Part shown: positions 17,739 to 27,300 of the stretch, piece after piece
Layout of the letters: every line of letters starts with the position of its first letter
Position numbering within the stretch: position 1 is the stretch's first letter
NCBI GenBank assembly: GCA_964503335.1
Contig: CAZCZZ010000004.1
Location: 51,671-115,670, forward strand
DNA from: CAZCZZ01 sp964503335
GTDB taxonomy: Bacteria > Verrucomicrobiota > Kiritimatiellia > CAIVKH01
DNA length: 64,000 nt
Reading direction: 5' to 3'
The notes under the pieces: generated by a model
What the model was told of the DNA's origin: nothing
The model's input: only the letters and a program-made list of their open reading frames with translations
The model's database searches: none
Program-made: the position numbers and the translations under genes

Positions 17739-19772
17739 TCACCCCTTCACCGCGCCCTCGGTAAGGCCGCGGATGAACAGCTTCATCGAAAAGATGAAGA
17801 GAATGATGATCGGGATGCTGGCAATGGCGTAGCCGGCCATGAGCGGGCCCCAGAGTTTGATGTACTCGCCGGCCATGCGCGCGAGCTGGACCATGATCGG
17901 TAGCCGCGCGTGGTCGCGCATCACGATGAGGGGAAGGACGAAGTCGTTCCATGCGCCGATGAAGTGCATGACGCCGACGGTACCGAGGATCGGGCCGGAC
18001 AGGGGGAAGACCACGTTCGTCATCTGCTGGAAGTGGCTGGCGCCGTCGATTTCCGCGGCTTCAAAGAGATCGTGCGGAATATCGCTCACGAAACCGCGCA
18101 GCATGAAGATCGCGAAGATCTGTCCGCCGGACGCGCCGACGATGATCAGCGCCGTCAGCGTATTCAGCATGTTCATGTCGCGCAGCAGCGTGAACAGCGG
18201 AACCAGGTTCGCGATCGCCGGCATCATCATGAGGATGAGGATCGCATTCCACAGGAAGCCGGAGAGCGGCATCGTCTTGCGGGCGAAGAAGTATGCGCCG
18301 CAGAGGCCGAGGAAGAGCGTGCCCACGGTGGCGGAGATCGAGAGGAACATGCTGTTCGCGACGGGCGGCGTCACAAGTTCCCACGCCGTCTTCCAATTCT
18401 CCCACACCATCGGGAACGTAATCGTCGCGGGCGCTTCGTAGAACTGCTGGTTCGTCTTTACGCTCACGATGACCATGAGGTAGAGCGGGAGGAATGCGAA
18501 GGAGAGCACGGTGAGAATCGAGGCATGCTTCGCGGCGCGGAGCAGGAAGTCACGGATTAGGCGCATCGTGCGGTAGAAGGGATCCGTCTCGCGCTCGTTC
18601 ATCTTCCGGGCGTAGGCGTCACCGCGTCCCGCGTTCGCGTCGCCATCCAGCCAGGGGCGGATCGGCCGGGAGACGTAGCTCCAGATCAGCGGATACGGCA
18701 GGGCGCAGAGAAACGCCACGATCGCGACGGCGCGCAGTTGCTGGGCGCCTCCGAAGTAGAAGAGGCCGGACACACCGATGACGGCGATCCGGATCGCATG
18801 CCGTTGCGAGGGCTTGAGCTGGTTCCAGTTCATCACCGCCGTGCTCAGCTTCTGCATCGTCATGACGACGGCTGTGAGCACGATACCGACGGCGCAGGCG
18901 TATCCCATCTGCTGGTTCACGAACGCCTCGCGCAGCATGAAGAGCGCGGGCACCGTGGCAATGCCGCCCGGGCCGCCTTCCACGCCGACGAGGGCGAGAA
19001 TCATGCCCGCGTCCTTGATCGATTCGATGATGACAAAGACGAGCAACAGGTAGATCGAGCCCATGATCAGCGGCAGCTCGATCTTCGTGAATTTCGAGAG
19101 CCAGTTGACACCGTCGATTTCCGCAGCTTCATACACATCCTTGCCGATGCTCTGCAGCTTCGCGAGATACGTCAGAACGGCAAACGAACCGACCCACGGG
19201 AAGCCCCAGATCACGCACGCCGTGATGATCAGGTTGGGATCGCCAAGCCAGGCCGGGCTCTTGCCGGCCACAAATGCCCCACCCCAACCGAGCGCGATAT
19301 CGAGTCGGCAAAGTAAATCGAAGAGTCCGGTCGCGAAGAGGAACTTGTTGAGGTAGCCGGCGGTCGCTTCAAAGAAGAACGACTTCCAGATCATGACGAC
19401 GATCAGGCCAGGGATGACCATCGGGATGACAAAGAGCGCGCGGTAGAGGAACTGCATCTTCGCACTGCGACAGCGATGGATGCAGACCGCGACAAGCAGT
19501 GCGGGGATCATCTTCACGATGTTCCAGCCGCCGAGGATGAAGGCGAGCTTGAAGGAGTTCCAGAAGTCCGTCTTCTTCACGAGGTCGAGGTAGTTCTGGA
19601 AGCCCACAAACTCGGACACGTCCGACCCGTTCCAGCGGAAGAAGCTGTGGAATACGCCGCTGGCCGCGGGGTAGTACTGGAACAGCGCGATCAGGATCAA
19701 CGTGGGGATGATAAAGAGATAGATCTCCCAGTGATACTTGACCTGATTCCAATGTACTTTCTGATTCGCCAT
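17739..19772 (-). CDS. ABC sugar transporter permease, MalF-like and MalG-like halves fused
   Basis: 677 residues, twice the size of a normal carbohydrate (CUT1-type) permease. The first half starts like MalF (EIYLFIIPTLILIALFQYYP) and carries an EAA loop at about 215-234 (EAAEIDGVNWLSKFTKIELP). A linker with two extra hydrophobic segments and a charged stretch (RPWLDGDANAGRGDAYARK) follows. The second half is MalG-like (FLPLYLMVIVSVKTNQQFYEAP, GAYFFARK) with its own EAA loop at about 571-590. Each EAA loop contacts one ATPase subunit, so one chain could form the whole pore. No ATPase gene is in the window; a shared MsmK/UgpC-type ATPase is likely elsewhere. It is the last gene of the transporter cluster. 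Confidence 0.9.
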   Translation of the reverse strand: MANQKVHWNQVKYHWEIYLFIIPTLILIALFQYYPAASGVFHSFFRWNGSDVSEFVGFQNYLDLVKKTDFWNSFKLAFILGGWNIVKMIPALLVAVCIHRCRSAKMQFLYRALFVIPMVIPGLIVVMIWKSFFFEATAGYLNKFLFATGLFDLLCRLDIALGWGGAFVAGKSPAWLGDPNLIITACVIWGFPWVGSFAVLTYLAKLQSIGKDVYEAAEIDGVNWLSKFTKIELPLIMGSIYLLLVFVIIESIKDAGMILALVGVEGGPGGIATVPALFMLREAFVNQQMGYACAVGIVLTAVVMTMQKLSTAVMNWNQLKPSQRHAIRIAVIGVSGLFYFGGAQQLRAVAIVAFLCALPYPLIWSYVSRPIRPWLDGDANAGRGDAYARKMNERETDPFYRTMRLIRDFLLRAAKHASILTVLSFAFLPLYLMVIVSVKTNQQFYEAPATITFPMVWENWKTAWELVTPPVANSMFLSISATVGTLFLGLCGAYFFARKTMPLSGFLWNAILILMMMPAIANLVPLFTLLRDMNMLNTLTALIIVGASGGQIFAIFMLRGFVSDIPHDLFEAAEIDGASHFQQMTNVVFPLSGPILGTVGVMHFIGAWNDFVLPLIVMRDHARLPIMVQLARMAGEYIKLWGPLMAGYAIASIPIIILFIFSMKLFIRGLTEGAVKG

Positions 19773-19790
19773 GGATGATTCCGAACCGGC

Positions 19791-20051
19791 CTATCGATAG
19801 ATGAGGGGATACTTCCCCGGGCGCTTTATCGCATCAAGTTCAAGGTCTACGTCGAGCTCCGGCCAATGTAGATGATTGTCCCGAAGGAGTTCCACGCGGG
19901 AGAGCTGGCCAATCGTTGCCTTCTTGAACCACGGATTCTCATCGAAGGAAAGGAAGTACTCCCTGTCTCCAACGTAAAGCCAGAGGCCATGGATCGAGAC
20001 ATTCGTGACTTCAACCACCGAAGTGCTTTTTCCACGCTTTGTTGATTTCAT
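19791..20051 (-). CDS. DUF2442 family protein
   Basis: 86 residues from an ATG at 20051; an ATG at 20069 is also in frame. The fold is typical of DUF2442 (VSIHGLWLYVGDREYFLSFD, then FKKATIGQLSRVEL, then LHWPELDVDLELDAI). Proteins of this family are usually encoded next to a DUF4160 protein, as here, with the 5' end overlapping the DUF4160 gene by 41 bases. The pair is often proposed to be a toxin-antitoxin-like module, but a biochemical role is not established. It is inserted between RidA and the permease on the operon strand. Confidence 0.85.
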   Translation of the reverse strand: MKSTKRGKSTSVVEVTNVSIHGLWLYVGDREYFLSFDENPWFKKATIGQLSRVELLRDNHLHWPELDVDLELDAIKRPGKYPLIYR

Positions 20052-20250
20052 CGCGATGCTCCCTGACAAGCTTGCTCAACTCGTTGATTTGCCGTTTGGA
20101 CAGCCCGGAATTGTAGGCAAGCGATACGCGTGGCGCTATCCATAGTTTTGCCTCGCCGTCCGGACACTGCACATGGATATGAGGTCGCAGCTCCTCTCTC
20201 GAGAAGAAGAAAAACCGATACGGACCTTCTCTGAATACTGTTGGACTCAT
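20011..20250 (-). CDS. DUF4160 family protein
   Basis: 79 residues. The family signature is clear: an N-terminal strand pair (YRFFFFSREELRPHIHVQ), a short acidic/lysine strand (GEAKLWIAPRVSLAYNSG), and a C-terminal helix (QINELSKLVREHRDEINKAWKKHF). DUF4160 partners DUF2442 in many genomes and they overlap here, which supports co-translation. Function unknown; a toxin-antitoxin-like role is only an inference from the pairing. Confidence 0.85.
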   Translation of the reverse strand: MSPTVFREGPYRFFFFSREELRPHIHVQCPDGEAKLWIAPRVSLAYNSGLSKRQINELSKLVREHRDEINKAWKKHFGG

Positions 20251-20289
20251 GACACATTTGCGACGGCGGGTCCGGCGGCCCCGCCCTAC

Positions 20290-20676
20290 CTAGATCTCAG
20301 CAACGGCTTCGATTTCCACGCGGACGTCTTTCGGCAAACGCGCGACTTCAATCGTGCTTCGCGCGGGGGCCGTGGCCTTGTCGGCGAAGTAACGTCCGTA
20401 CACTTCGTTCATCGCGCCGAATTCGTTCATGTCCTTGAGGAACACCGTAGTCTTCACGACCTTCGAAAGGTTGGAGCCGGCGGCTTCAAGGATCGCTTTC
20501 AGGTTCTTCAGCACCATGTCCGCCTGCTCGGCGATGCCACCCTGCACGAGTTGCCCCGTCGCGGGATCGATTGGAATCTGGCCCGACGTGTACACCAGCG
20601 AACCCGTGACCACGGCCTGGTTGTACGGGCCGATGGGCTGCGCGGCGTTCGGGGTGAGGATGATCTTCTTGCTCAC
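20290..20676 (-). CDS. ridA: RidA family enamine/imine deaminase
   Basis: 128 residues from a GTG at 20676 whose GTGA overlaps the stop of the binding-protein gene. RidA hydrolyses reactive enamine/imine intermediates released by pyridoxal-phosphate enzymes. Family features: PIGPYNQAV, VYTSGQIPIDP, QADMVLKNLKAILEAAGS, VVKTTVFLKDM and ARSTIEVARLP with the substrate-binding Arg (about 106). Length is normal. Its place inside a sugar transporter operon, translationally coupled to the binding protein, is unusual for a metabolite-repair enzyme and may only reflect operon growth. Confidence 0.93.
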   Translation of the reverse strand: MSKKIILTPNAAQPIGPYNQAVVTGSLVYTSGQIPIDPATGQLVQGGIAEQADMVLKNLKAILEAAGSNLSKVVKTTVFLKDMNEFGAMNEVYGRYFADKATAPARSTIEVARLPKDVRVEIEAVAEI

Positions 20677-22376
20677 GGCGCGGGCTCCTTCGCAATGCGA
20701 TCCTTGATCTTCGCCAGCACTTCGGGGCTGTACTCGTACGGCCCGACCTTGGGAGGCGGGATCTTGAGATTGATCATCTTCATCTGTCGCGTGTGATCGA
20801 TTTCCGACCACACCTGGCGATCCGCCGTGAGGGCGCGGTATTTGACCCACGCAGACATTGCTTCATCGCCTTCCGTCGCGAGCGCCTTCGCGCGGATGCC
20901 GGCAAGGAACTGTTCGTTGCGATGCATGCCGCGCCGCCACTCGCGCTGCTGCTCCAGATAGTCCTTCAGCCCCTTCTCCTTGTAGAAGGGCTCGTACTGT
21001 TTCACGATCTCGTCATAGGTGATCTTGCCAACCTGGTAGAGCGAGAAGAGCTGGCCCCAGCGAATCTGCGTCTCGCCGCCGAGCGTCACGGGGAATGCGG
21101 AATAGACGCCTTCAAGGTGCGGCTCAAACGCGCGCAGGAGCGGGTCCATCTCCGTGTTCTCGATGGCGGGAATCCAGCCGATGATCCGGTTCAACTCCTC
21201 GTTCATACCCTTGCTGGCCATGAAGAGGAGGAAGTCCAGGGCCTCTTCGAAGTGTCCGGATGTCCGCGATACCGCGAAGCGGAAGCCGGAATCGATGCTC
21301 TCGTACACGGGGCCTTCGACGTACGGCCCGTACTGCGGATCGTCCTTGCCGGGAAGCGGGAAGTCCATGACGCCGACGCGGAAACGTCCGGCGGCCTGTT
21401 GTTCCAGGCTCCGCGCATCCCAGGTTCCCGTCGTCATGAACACGGCCCGTTGCTGTGCGAAGAGGAAAACGGCCTCGTCGCGCGACAAGCCGGTGTAGCC
21501 GGTCTGGAAGAAGTCGGTGATATCCTTCTGCAAGGCGAAGCGCGCTTCCCATGCGGGGAAATCGAAGCTCATGCGTCCGGTCTGTATCGCGACAAAAAAC
21601 TCGTCGCTGCCGAGCTCGCCATCGCGATTGAAGTCAGCCTGTCGGATCGCGGGATACGTGAGCGGATCGAACATCATGCCGCTCCACATGCCGAAGTGGT
21701 AGCCGGAGCCGGCGATGGCGATGAAGTTCTTGCCTGTCGGATCCGTCTGCTCGGCGATCTTCTTGCAGACCGCGAGGAACTTGCGGTAGTCGCGCGGCGC
21801 TTCGTCGCTTCCCGTGAGCTTCTGGAGGAGATCGCGATTGTAGAAGATGCGCACGCCGAAGATCGACAGTGGCACGCTCATGTACTCCTGCATTTCGCCG
21901 ACGTACGACGTCTTCATGCCGTCCTTGTACGTCTGGCGCAGCGGCTTGCCTTCGAGCGGGGTTCCGTTGTTGTGGGGGTTGGGCGAATTGACGTAGCGGG
22001 ACAGCGCGACGAAGTAGCGGTTGTAGTAGGCGAGCCAGACCGGACCGGGCAGGAAGTTGCCGACCTGCATGATGTCCGGCGCCGTGCCGCCCATGAGCTG
22101 GGTGCTCACCCACTGGCCGTAGAGACCTTCGGGGATCGCATCCTGCACGACATAGACATTCGGATTCACCTTCTCGCGGTAGAGTTTCGCCATCTCGTCG
22201 ATGGCATCGCGCACGCTCGCTTCGAGCTGCCAGTGGCCGAGGCGGATGATGATGGCGCCCTTCGGGGCCTGCTCGGCGCGGTACGAGACGATGGCGAGGG
22301 CGGACCACGCGAAGGCACCGACGACGACCATGAGCGCATACCAGTTCTTGATGAAGCGGAGGACGGCGCCGATCAT
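20673..22376 (-). CDS. Membrane-anchored extracellular sugar-binding protein with EF-hand loop
   Basis: 567 residues. An N-terminal hydrophobic helix (about 11-31) with no lipobox suggests a signal anchor. The rest resembles ABC family 1 solute-binding proteins (IIIRLGHWQLEASV, GTAPDIMQVG, VPLSIFGVRIFYNRDLLQ, FMTTGTWDARSL). Residues 248-259 (DFNRDGELGSDE) match a 12-residue EF-hand Ca2+ loop at every ligand position, set in the middle of the binding protein. The chain is longer than usual (about 420). It is coupled to the TPR lipoprotein upstream (ATGA) and to RidA downstream (GTGA), and serves the fused permease in the same cluster. Confidence 0.88.
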   Translation of the reverse strand: MIGAVLRFIKNWYALMVVVGAFAWSALAIVSYRAEQAPKGAIIIRLGHWQLEASVRDAIDEMAKLYREKVNPNVYVVQDAIPEGLYGQWVSTQLMGGTAPDIMQVGNFLPGPVWLAYYNRYFVALSRYVNSPNPHNNGTPLEGKPLRQTYKDGMKTSYVGEMQEYMSVPLSIFGVRIFYNRDLLQKLTGSDEAPRDYRKFLAVCKKIAEQTDPTGKNFIAIAGSGYHFGMWSGMMFDPLTYPAIRQADFNRDGELGSDEFFVAIQTGRMSFDFPAWEARFALQKDITDFFQTGYTGLSRDEAVFLFAQQRAVFMTTGTWDARSLEQQAAGRFRVGVMDFPLPGKDDPQYGPYVEGPVYESIDSGFRFAVSRTSGHFEEALDFLLFMASKGMNEELNRIIGWIPAIENTEMDPLLRAFEPHLEGVYSAFPVTLGGETQIRWGQLFSLYQVGKITYDEIVKQYEPFYKEKGLKDYLEQQREWRRGMHRNEQFLAGIRAKALATEGDEAMSAWVKYRALTADRQVWSEIDHTRQMKMINLKIPPPKVGPYEYSPEVLAKIKDRIAKEPAP

Positions 22377-23263
22377 GGCTTGCCTCCCGCCCGCAACTTC
22401 GCTTCGAGCTCATCCATGCGTTTCAGCGCGGTCTTCACGCCATACACCTTGCGGTCGCGCGGATACTCCTCGAGGAGCTTCTTATAGTAGGTGCGCGCCG
22501 TCTCGAAATCGCCCAGCTCGAACTCCGCAATCGTCGCGATGTTCCAGTACTGCCAGGAGAATTCGTTGAAGGGATTGGTGGGGTCGATCTCCGTGTACTT
22601 GAGTGACCCGAGCTCGGCGTCGAGGCGACCCTGCTGGTCCCCCAGCGTATTGCAGGAGACGGCCAGCAGTGAGTAGGCGGACTTAAAAAACGATGTGTCG
22701 TTGGTCTGGCTCAGGAACAACTTCAGGTCGGCCACGGCGGCCCTGAGCTCCGCTGGCTCCAGCGTCGCGACCTTCGTGGCGATGAGATAGATGTGCGCCT
22801 CGCGCGCGGCGAGATGGCCGGGATAGCGGTCGATGATGCGCTGGTAGGCGGGGCGGACGACCTTGTAGTCGGCGTCTTCGCCAACCGGGACCAGGTGCAG
22901 CAATCGCGCGAGCGCGAGGTCGGCCCAGGGAGCGAGCGAGCTTTGCGGCGCGATTTCGAGGATCTTTTCGTAGAGCGACTTTGCGAGCGGCTTGTCCTGG
23001 TCCTGCTGTGGCAACCGAAGGTTCCATGTCGTGGCCAGACCGTAGAGCGCCTGGATGTGCTCCTCGGACCCGGGCGTCGCCTTGTCCGCCACGGACTGGA
23101 ACGTCGCCACGGCGCGGTTGAACTCATTCAGCCGGTAGTCGTTCCAAGCGTTGGAAAGCGGATCGCCCGTCTGTTCCAAGGATTGGACACGCCGACACGC
23201 CGTCGCACCGACGGCGACGATCAGGCACAGGCAGAACGTTCTGAACAGAGTGCGGGCAACCAT
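22373..23263 (-). CDS. TPR-repeat lipoprotein of the transporter operon
   Basis: 296 residues. The signal peptide ends in a lipobox (GATAC, Cys23). The mature protein is a chain of TPR-like helix pairs (NAWNDYRLNEFNRAVATFQSV, SLYEKILEIAP, PAYQRIIDRYPG, GDFETARTYYKKLLEEYP). TPR lipoproteins act as docking scaffolds at the membrane. It is the first gene of the operon and overlaps the binding-protein gene by ATGA, so it probably helps assemble or dock that transporter. An imperfect copy of the TTCCAAGGATTGGAA motif (23174-23188) lies near its 5' end. Confidence 0.85.
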   Translation of the reverse strand: MVARTLFRTFCLCLIVAVGATACRRVQSLEQTGDPLSNAWNDYRLNEFNRAVATFQSVADKATPGSEEHIQALYGLATTWNLRLPQQDQDKPLAKSLYEKILEIAPQSSLAPWADLALARLLHLVPVGEDADYKVVRPAYQRIIDRYPGHLAAREAHIYLIATKVATLEPAELRAAVADLKLFLSQTNDTSFFKSAYSLLAVSCNTLGDQQGRLDAELGSLKYTEIDPTNPFNEFSWQYWNIATIAEFELGDFETARTYYKKLLEEYPRDRKVYGVKTALKRMDELEAKLRAGGKP

Positions 23264-23329
23264 GAGCCGTGAAGATGTAGCAAAAGGACGCGGGGGAAAC
23301 CAAGCCCTTCTCGCACGACGGTCGAGGCT

Positions 23330-23527
23330 CTACTGGGACACGTCCAACTGGACGAAGTCGTCATCGACGGAGGTGCAGGGGCACATTTCGATGCGGTAGC
23401 GGATTTCGTCGCGGAGGGCGTCGAGGGCGTTCGAGGGGCTCAATCCTTGGACCGACAACCCCAGCTCTGCGCAGCTCGCGGTGTATTCGCCACCCTCGCC
23501 CGACTCCAGATGCACGGCGTATTTCAT
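23330..23527 (-). CDS. HicB-like protein without a HicA partner
   Basis: 65 residues from an ATG at 23527 (MKYAVHLESGEGGEYTASC). The frame is open to 23554, but the conserved start of the family is MKYAV. The partial RNase-H-like fold of HicB antitoxins is recognisable: a first strand pair, AELGLSVQGLSPSNALDALRDEIRYRIEMC, and an acidic tail. No hicA-like gene lies beside it, so it is a solitary member. Such orphans may have other regulatory roles. Confidence 0.7.
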   Translation of the reverse strand: MKYAVHLESGEGGEYTASCAELGLSVQGLSPSNALDALRDEIRYRIEMCPCTSVDDDFVQLDVSQ

Positions 23528-23648
23528 GAGATGTTCCCCCCCCGCTTTCAGCACTGGCTGCTAAGAAAGAATAACCTTGATCTCTGTGCTTGAAAAGCTG
23601 TCTATGTGGCGCCCACTTCGGGGCAACACATATTGGGGAGGATACGTG

Positions 23649-24242
23649 ATGGGAATCTTTGCGTTGTTGATCAAACTGGCCTTTGCATTCGTCTTGTTCT
23701 TCGCGACCACGGGCTGCGAACTTGATTTGGGGTCGTCGGGGGGCGATGACGATGAACCGGCAGAGCAGGCTGCCGCGCCGGCTCCAGAAGCCGCTCCCGC
23801 AGAATCCGTCGCCAAGAGTGCCGCACCACCGCCCGCCACGGGATCCGGTGACGAACTCAGTGTCGCCGGCGCCGTGATGTACGGGCCGCACGCCAACGTT
23901 CATCCGCAGGACGCGCGCGTAACGCGCTCGCTCTCGTCCGCGAATGTCGAGGGCGGCAATGTGCGCCTCGCCTACCAATCCCTCGGCTGGCCCAGCGGCG
24001 ACAGCGGAATCGGCGGCGGTATTGATGGCCGCGTCTACATCTTCTGGTCGGAAGGCGGTCGCATTGTCGGCGGTCACTTTGACTGGAAAGGCGTAGGCCA
24101 GACCGTCAAAACCCTCGGCAATATCGGCGCCGGCTACCTCAGCGGACGCCGTCCGCCCCGCGGAGCCACGGTGGGCTTCTGCATCGTCAGGAACGACGGG
24201 TCCGAGAGGACCAATACGAAGCTCAGCAACACGCCATACTAG
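23649..24242 (+). CDS. Lipoprotein with Ala/Pro/Glu-rich linker
   Basis: 197 residues from the ATG at 23649, preceded by a strong GGGAGG. The signal peptide ends in a lipobox (TTGC, about Cys22). A low-complexity Ala/Pro/Glu/Asp spacer (about 30-75) would carry the C-terminal domain away from the membrane. That domain (about 80-195) contains RVTRSLSSANVEGGNVRLAYQSLGWP, GRVYIFWSEGGRIVGGHFDWKGVGQ and GFCIVRNDG, probably a beta-rich fold. I do not recognise the family. The gene stands alone and converges with the protease gene across a shared hairpin. Confidence 0.75.
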   Translation: MGIFALLIKLAFAFVLFFATTGCELDLGSSGGDDDEPAEQAAAPAPEAAPAESVAKSAAPPPATGSGDELSVAGAVMYGPHANVHPQDARVTRSLSSANVEGGNVRLAYQSLGWPSGDSGIGGGIDGRVYIFWSEGGRIVGGHFDWKGVGQTVKTLGNIGAGYLSGRRPPRGATVGFCIVRNDGSERTNTKLSNTPY

Positions 24243-24300
24243 TAATCCCGTTGCGGCAATCCGCAGTCCCCCTACTGCCTGGTCAAAAGGGCAAACATCG

Positions 24301-24332
24301 CCGAAGCACACCGTCAGAACGATGTGCTTCGG
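24301..24332. terminator. Bidirectional terminator-like hairpin
   Basis: A perfect 10-bp stem ccgaagcaca/tgtgcttcgg with a 12-base loop lies between the convergent lipoprotein and protease genes. There is no long T-tract on either side. Confidence 0.5.
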
Positions 24333-24344
24333 TTCGGCTTGGAA

Positions 24345-27300
24345 TCAATTCACCGTGGTGGAGTAGTTGTTGCCGAGGTTTGAGTTCCACCAGGAGGCAC
24401 CCTTACCATCGGTAACCTCGATGGCGTAGCGGATGATGGTACCGGATGCGAACTTGCCAAGGTTGACGTTCCACCAGTCGTTGTTTCCATTGATTCCAGC
24501 CTTGGCCATGGGGCGTTCGCGCCAGACCACGCCGTCCGTCGTGTAGACCAGGCGGGCCGAGATCCCGGCTCCGCGCGGGTAACTCTCGACGTTGATCCAC
24601 AGGTCGTCGGTCGCCCGAAGCTGACCCTGAACGGGCCATTGCGTCACATTCCCAACCCACTGCGCGGACGCTCCGCCGCTTCCCACCGTGGCCCGGTAGT
24701 TCAAGCCGCCGAAGTTTTCACGAACCACTTGGGCGGCGCTGTCGTACGCCTCAACATAGTAGCGCAATGACGTTCCTGAGGGGAGTTGACCGATGTTGAT
24801 GTACCAGGTGTCGTTGCCTTGGGTGATGGAACCCTTGCTCATGACTGCGCTGCCCCAGGTCAGTCCGTCGTTCGCACTCAAGAAGGCTTTTACGCTCGCC
24901 GCCTTGCCCGCGGGATAGGTTTGGGCATTGAGCCAGAGATAGTCCGTCGCTGTGATCAACCCGTTGGCCGGCGAGTGGTTCACGCTACCGACCCACTCCA
25001 CCATGGGACCGGCGATCTTCTCGACGCGGTAGAGGCGGGTCTGCTCGTTGAACCGGAAGCGGTACGTTCCGTTCAGCGTTCCATTGATTGCGATATCGGG
25101 CTGTGTGCCGGTTTCCGCATAGCCCTCGACGGGGACCGCGAAGAGGCCTTGGTTCTGATCGCCCCAATTGACGCTCCATCCGCCGTTGGCGGCGAACTTG
25201 AACTTCGGCGCGATCACATTCGCGAACGTGGCCTGCCACTCCCAAGTGTAATCATCCACCAACTGCATATTCTTCGCTCCGGCGTTCCAGCCATTAAACG
25301 TGCCGGCCACAGTCATGGCCGTGTAACTGGACAACCGCGAGACATAGCTGACGACGAGCTGCAGGTTGGAGAGACTGCCGGATCGCGGCTCGTAGGACGA
25401 CTGCGGCATGCCGATGAGTCCGAGCCCCCAAGCACCACGCGTCGTGCTGCCTTGGAGTTCCTGTTGGATCACCGTTCCCAAGACAGATGCCTCCAGCCAA
25501 CCCGATTCGCGCGAATACAAGCCGACGATCGGCTGCGACGAGGAGGCGACGGTATCGAGATATGTGAACACTGTGTTCATTGCCGCCGTGGAAACTGTCG
25601 GGTTAAGGGCACCGAGCGGAGCAAGAGCGCAGCTGAGCGGCTCAGCCGGCGAACCGTAGTCCCTATGGAGAAGGACCGCGTGCTTGATTTCCGACCCGGC
25701 GGGCAGTGCGGAGAGATTGAACTGGAGGTAGCTATGGTAGCGGTCCGGGTTCCGATACGACGTCGCCCAGAAGACCCTGTTGCTGATGAACGAGTACGTG
25801 CCCGTCGGGCAGGAGAAGCACCCGTTACGGTCGATCGTTCCGGCAATGGACGGCGCGACCTTGACCTGCTTGTAGGCGGGCTTCAGCGGCTCCGCATCAC
25901 TCGAATCGACCAAGCCGTCGAAATCCGTGTCGGGCAGGGTCGGATCGGTTCCCTTCGTGTACTCCTGCAGATTGGTCAGCCCGTCGCCATCGGTGTCCGT
26001 GGAGGCGTTGGATGTGAGTGAATCCAGCCCGAAGTGCTGCTCCCAGAAGTCGGGGATGCCGTCGTAATCGGAGTCCGGATCCGGCGTCTTCTCTACATAG
26101 TACAGCAGGGGCGGCGCTCCGGCCGAGAGACTCTCGTTGAAGGTGAATCGGTAGTGACCATGAAGCCTGTTCGAGATGACGATGTTGGGCGATGTACCAC
26201 CGTCGGCGTAACCCTGAATGGACACGTCCCAGTCGTCCTGGTTCGCATCGCCCCAATTGACCGCCCACGATCCATTCGCAGCGAACTTGAACGCCGCGTT
26301 GGTCTGATCAAAGAAGACAGCATTCCACTGCCACTTGTAATGTTCGACCAACTGCATGTTGTTCGCGCTCGCGGCCCAGTTGTTGAAGGTGCCGGCGACC
26401 GTCATGGACGTGTTCACGGAGAGGGGTCGATCCCAGATGTTCGGATTCGTTCCGTTCTGGAACTCCTGTCCGTTCTTGTAGAGATCGTTATCCGGGTTGT
26501 CATTCTGATCGGAGACGGCGGGATTGAGCCCGTACAAACGCTCCCAGTCGTCGGGCATCCCGTCGCCGTCGGCATCCGAAACGCAGGTGACCGTGAACCG
26601 AGACGCTGAGTCGTTGAGGGTGAACCGGTAGCGACCGAAGAGCCGGTTGGAGATCACGATGTTCTGCGCGTTGCCCCTCTCCGCCTGGTCCACCATCGGC
26701 AACTCGAATGCGTATTGTCCGTTCCTTCCCCAATTCGTGGTCCACGACTTGTTGGCGACGAACTTGAAGGCCTGTCCGGGTGCGTTGGTGATGCCGACAT
26801 CGCCTTCCCACAGGTTGTCAAACGTCAGACGCATGTTGGTGACGGCCGCGTTCCAGCCGTTGAAGCTGCCCACCACGGCGACCGAGGTGTAAGGCGATGT
26901 GTAAACTCTGTCAGTATCAAGGTAGTCAGGCGTTCCGTCGCCGTCGGTATCGTCGTCCGTGAAGACACCATTGCGATTCGTATCCTCCTGCGCGGTGGGC
27001 AACCCATCGTTGTCGTCGTCGGGATCGCTGTAATCCGGCAACATGTCGAAGTCCGAGTCGTCATCCGTCAGGCTGCTATTTGCGTTGCGGTTCTCGTTGG
27101 TGTTCCGAATTCCGTCAGCATCGGCATCGGTCATGTCCACGATTGAGACCGTGCCCGTTGCGGGTGAACCCACGGTATAGCCGCTGCCTGCGAGCAGGGT
27201 TACGTTAACGGACTCAGGACTTTCGATCGTAGCGTCGGTGATCGGCTTCACGTGGATCTCGGCAGTCGTCACGCCTGCCGGAATCGTGACTGTGCCCGGA

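Noticed and set aside
23431..23447. Similar CAATCCTTGG string in the HicB-like gene
   Set aside because: Only 10 bases match and it also encodes VQGL in reverse; not counted as a site.
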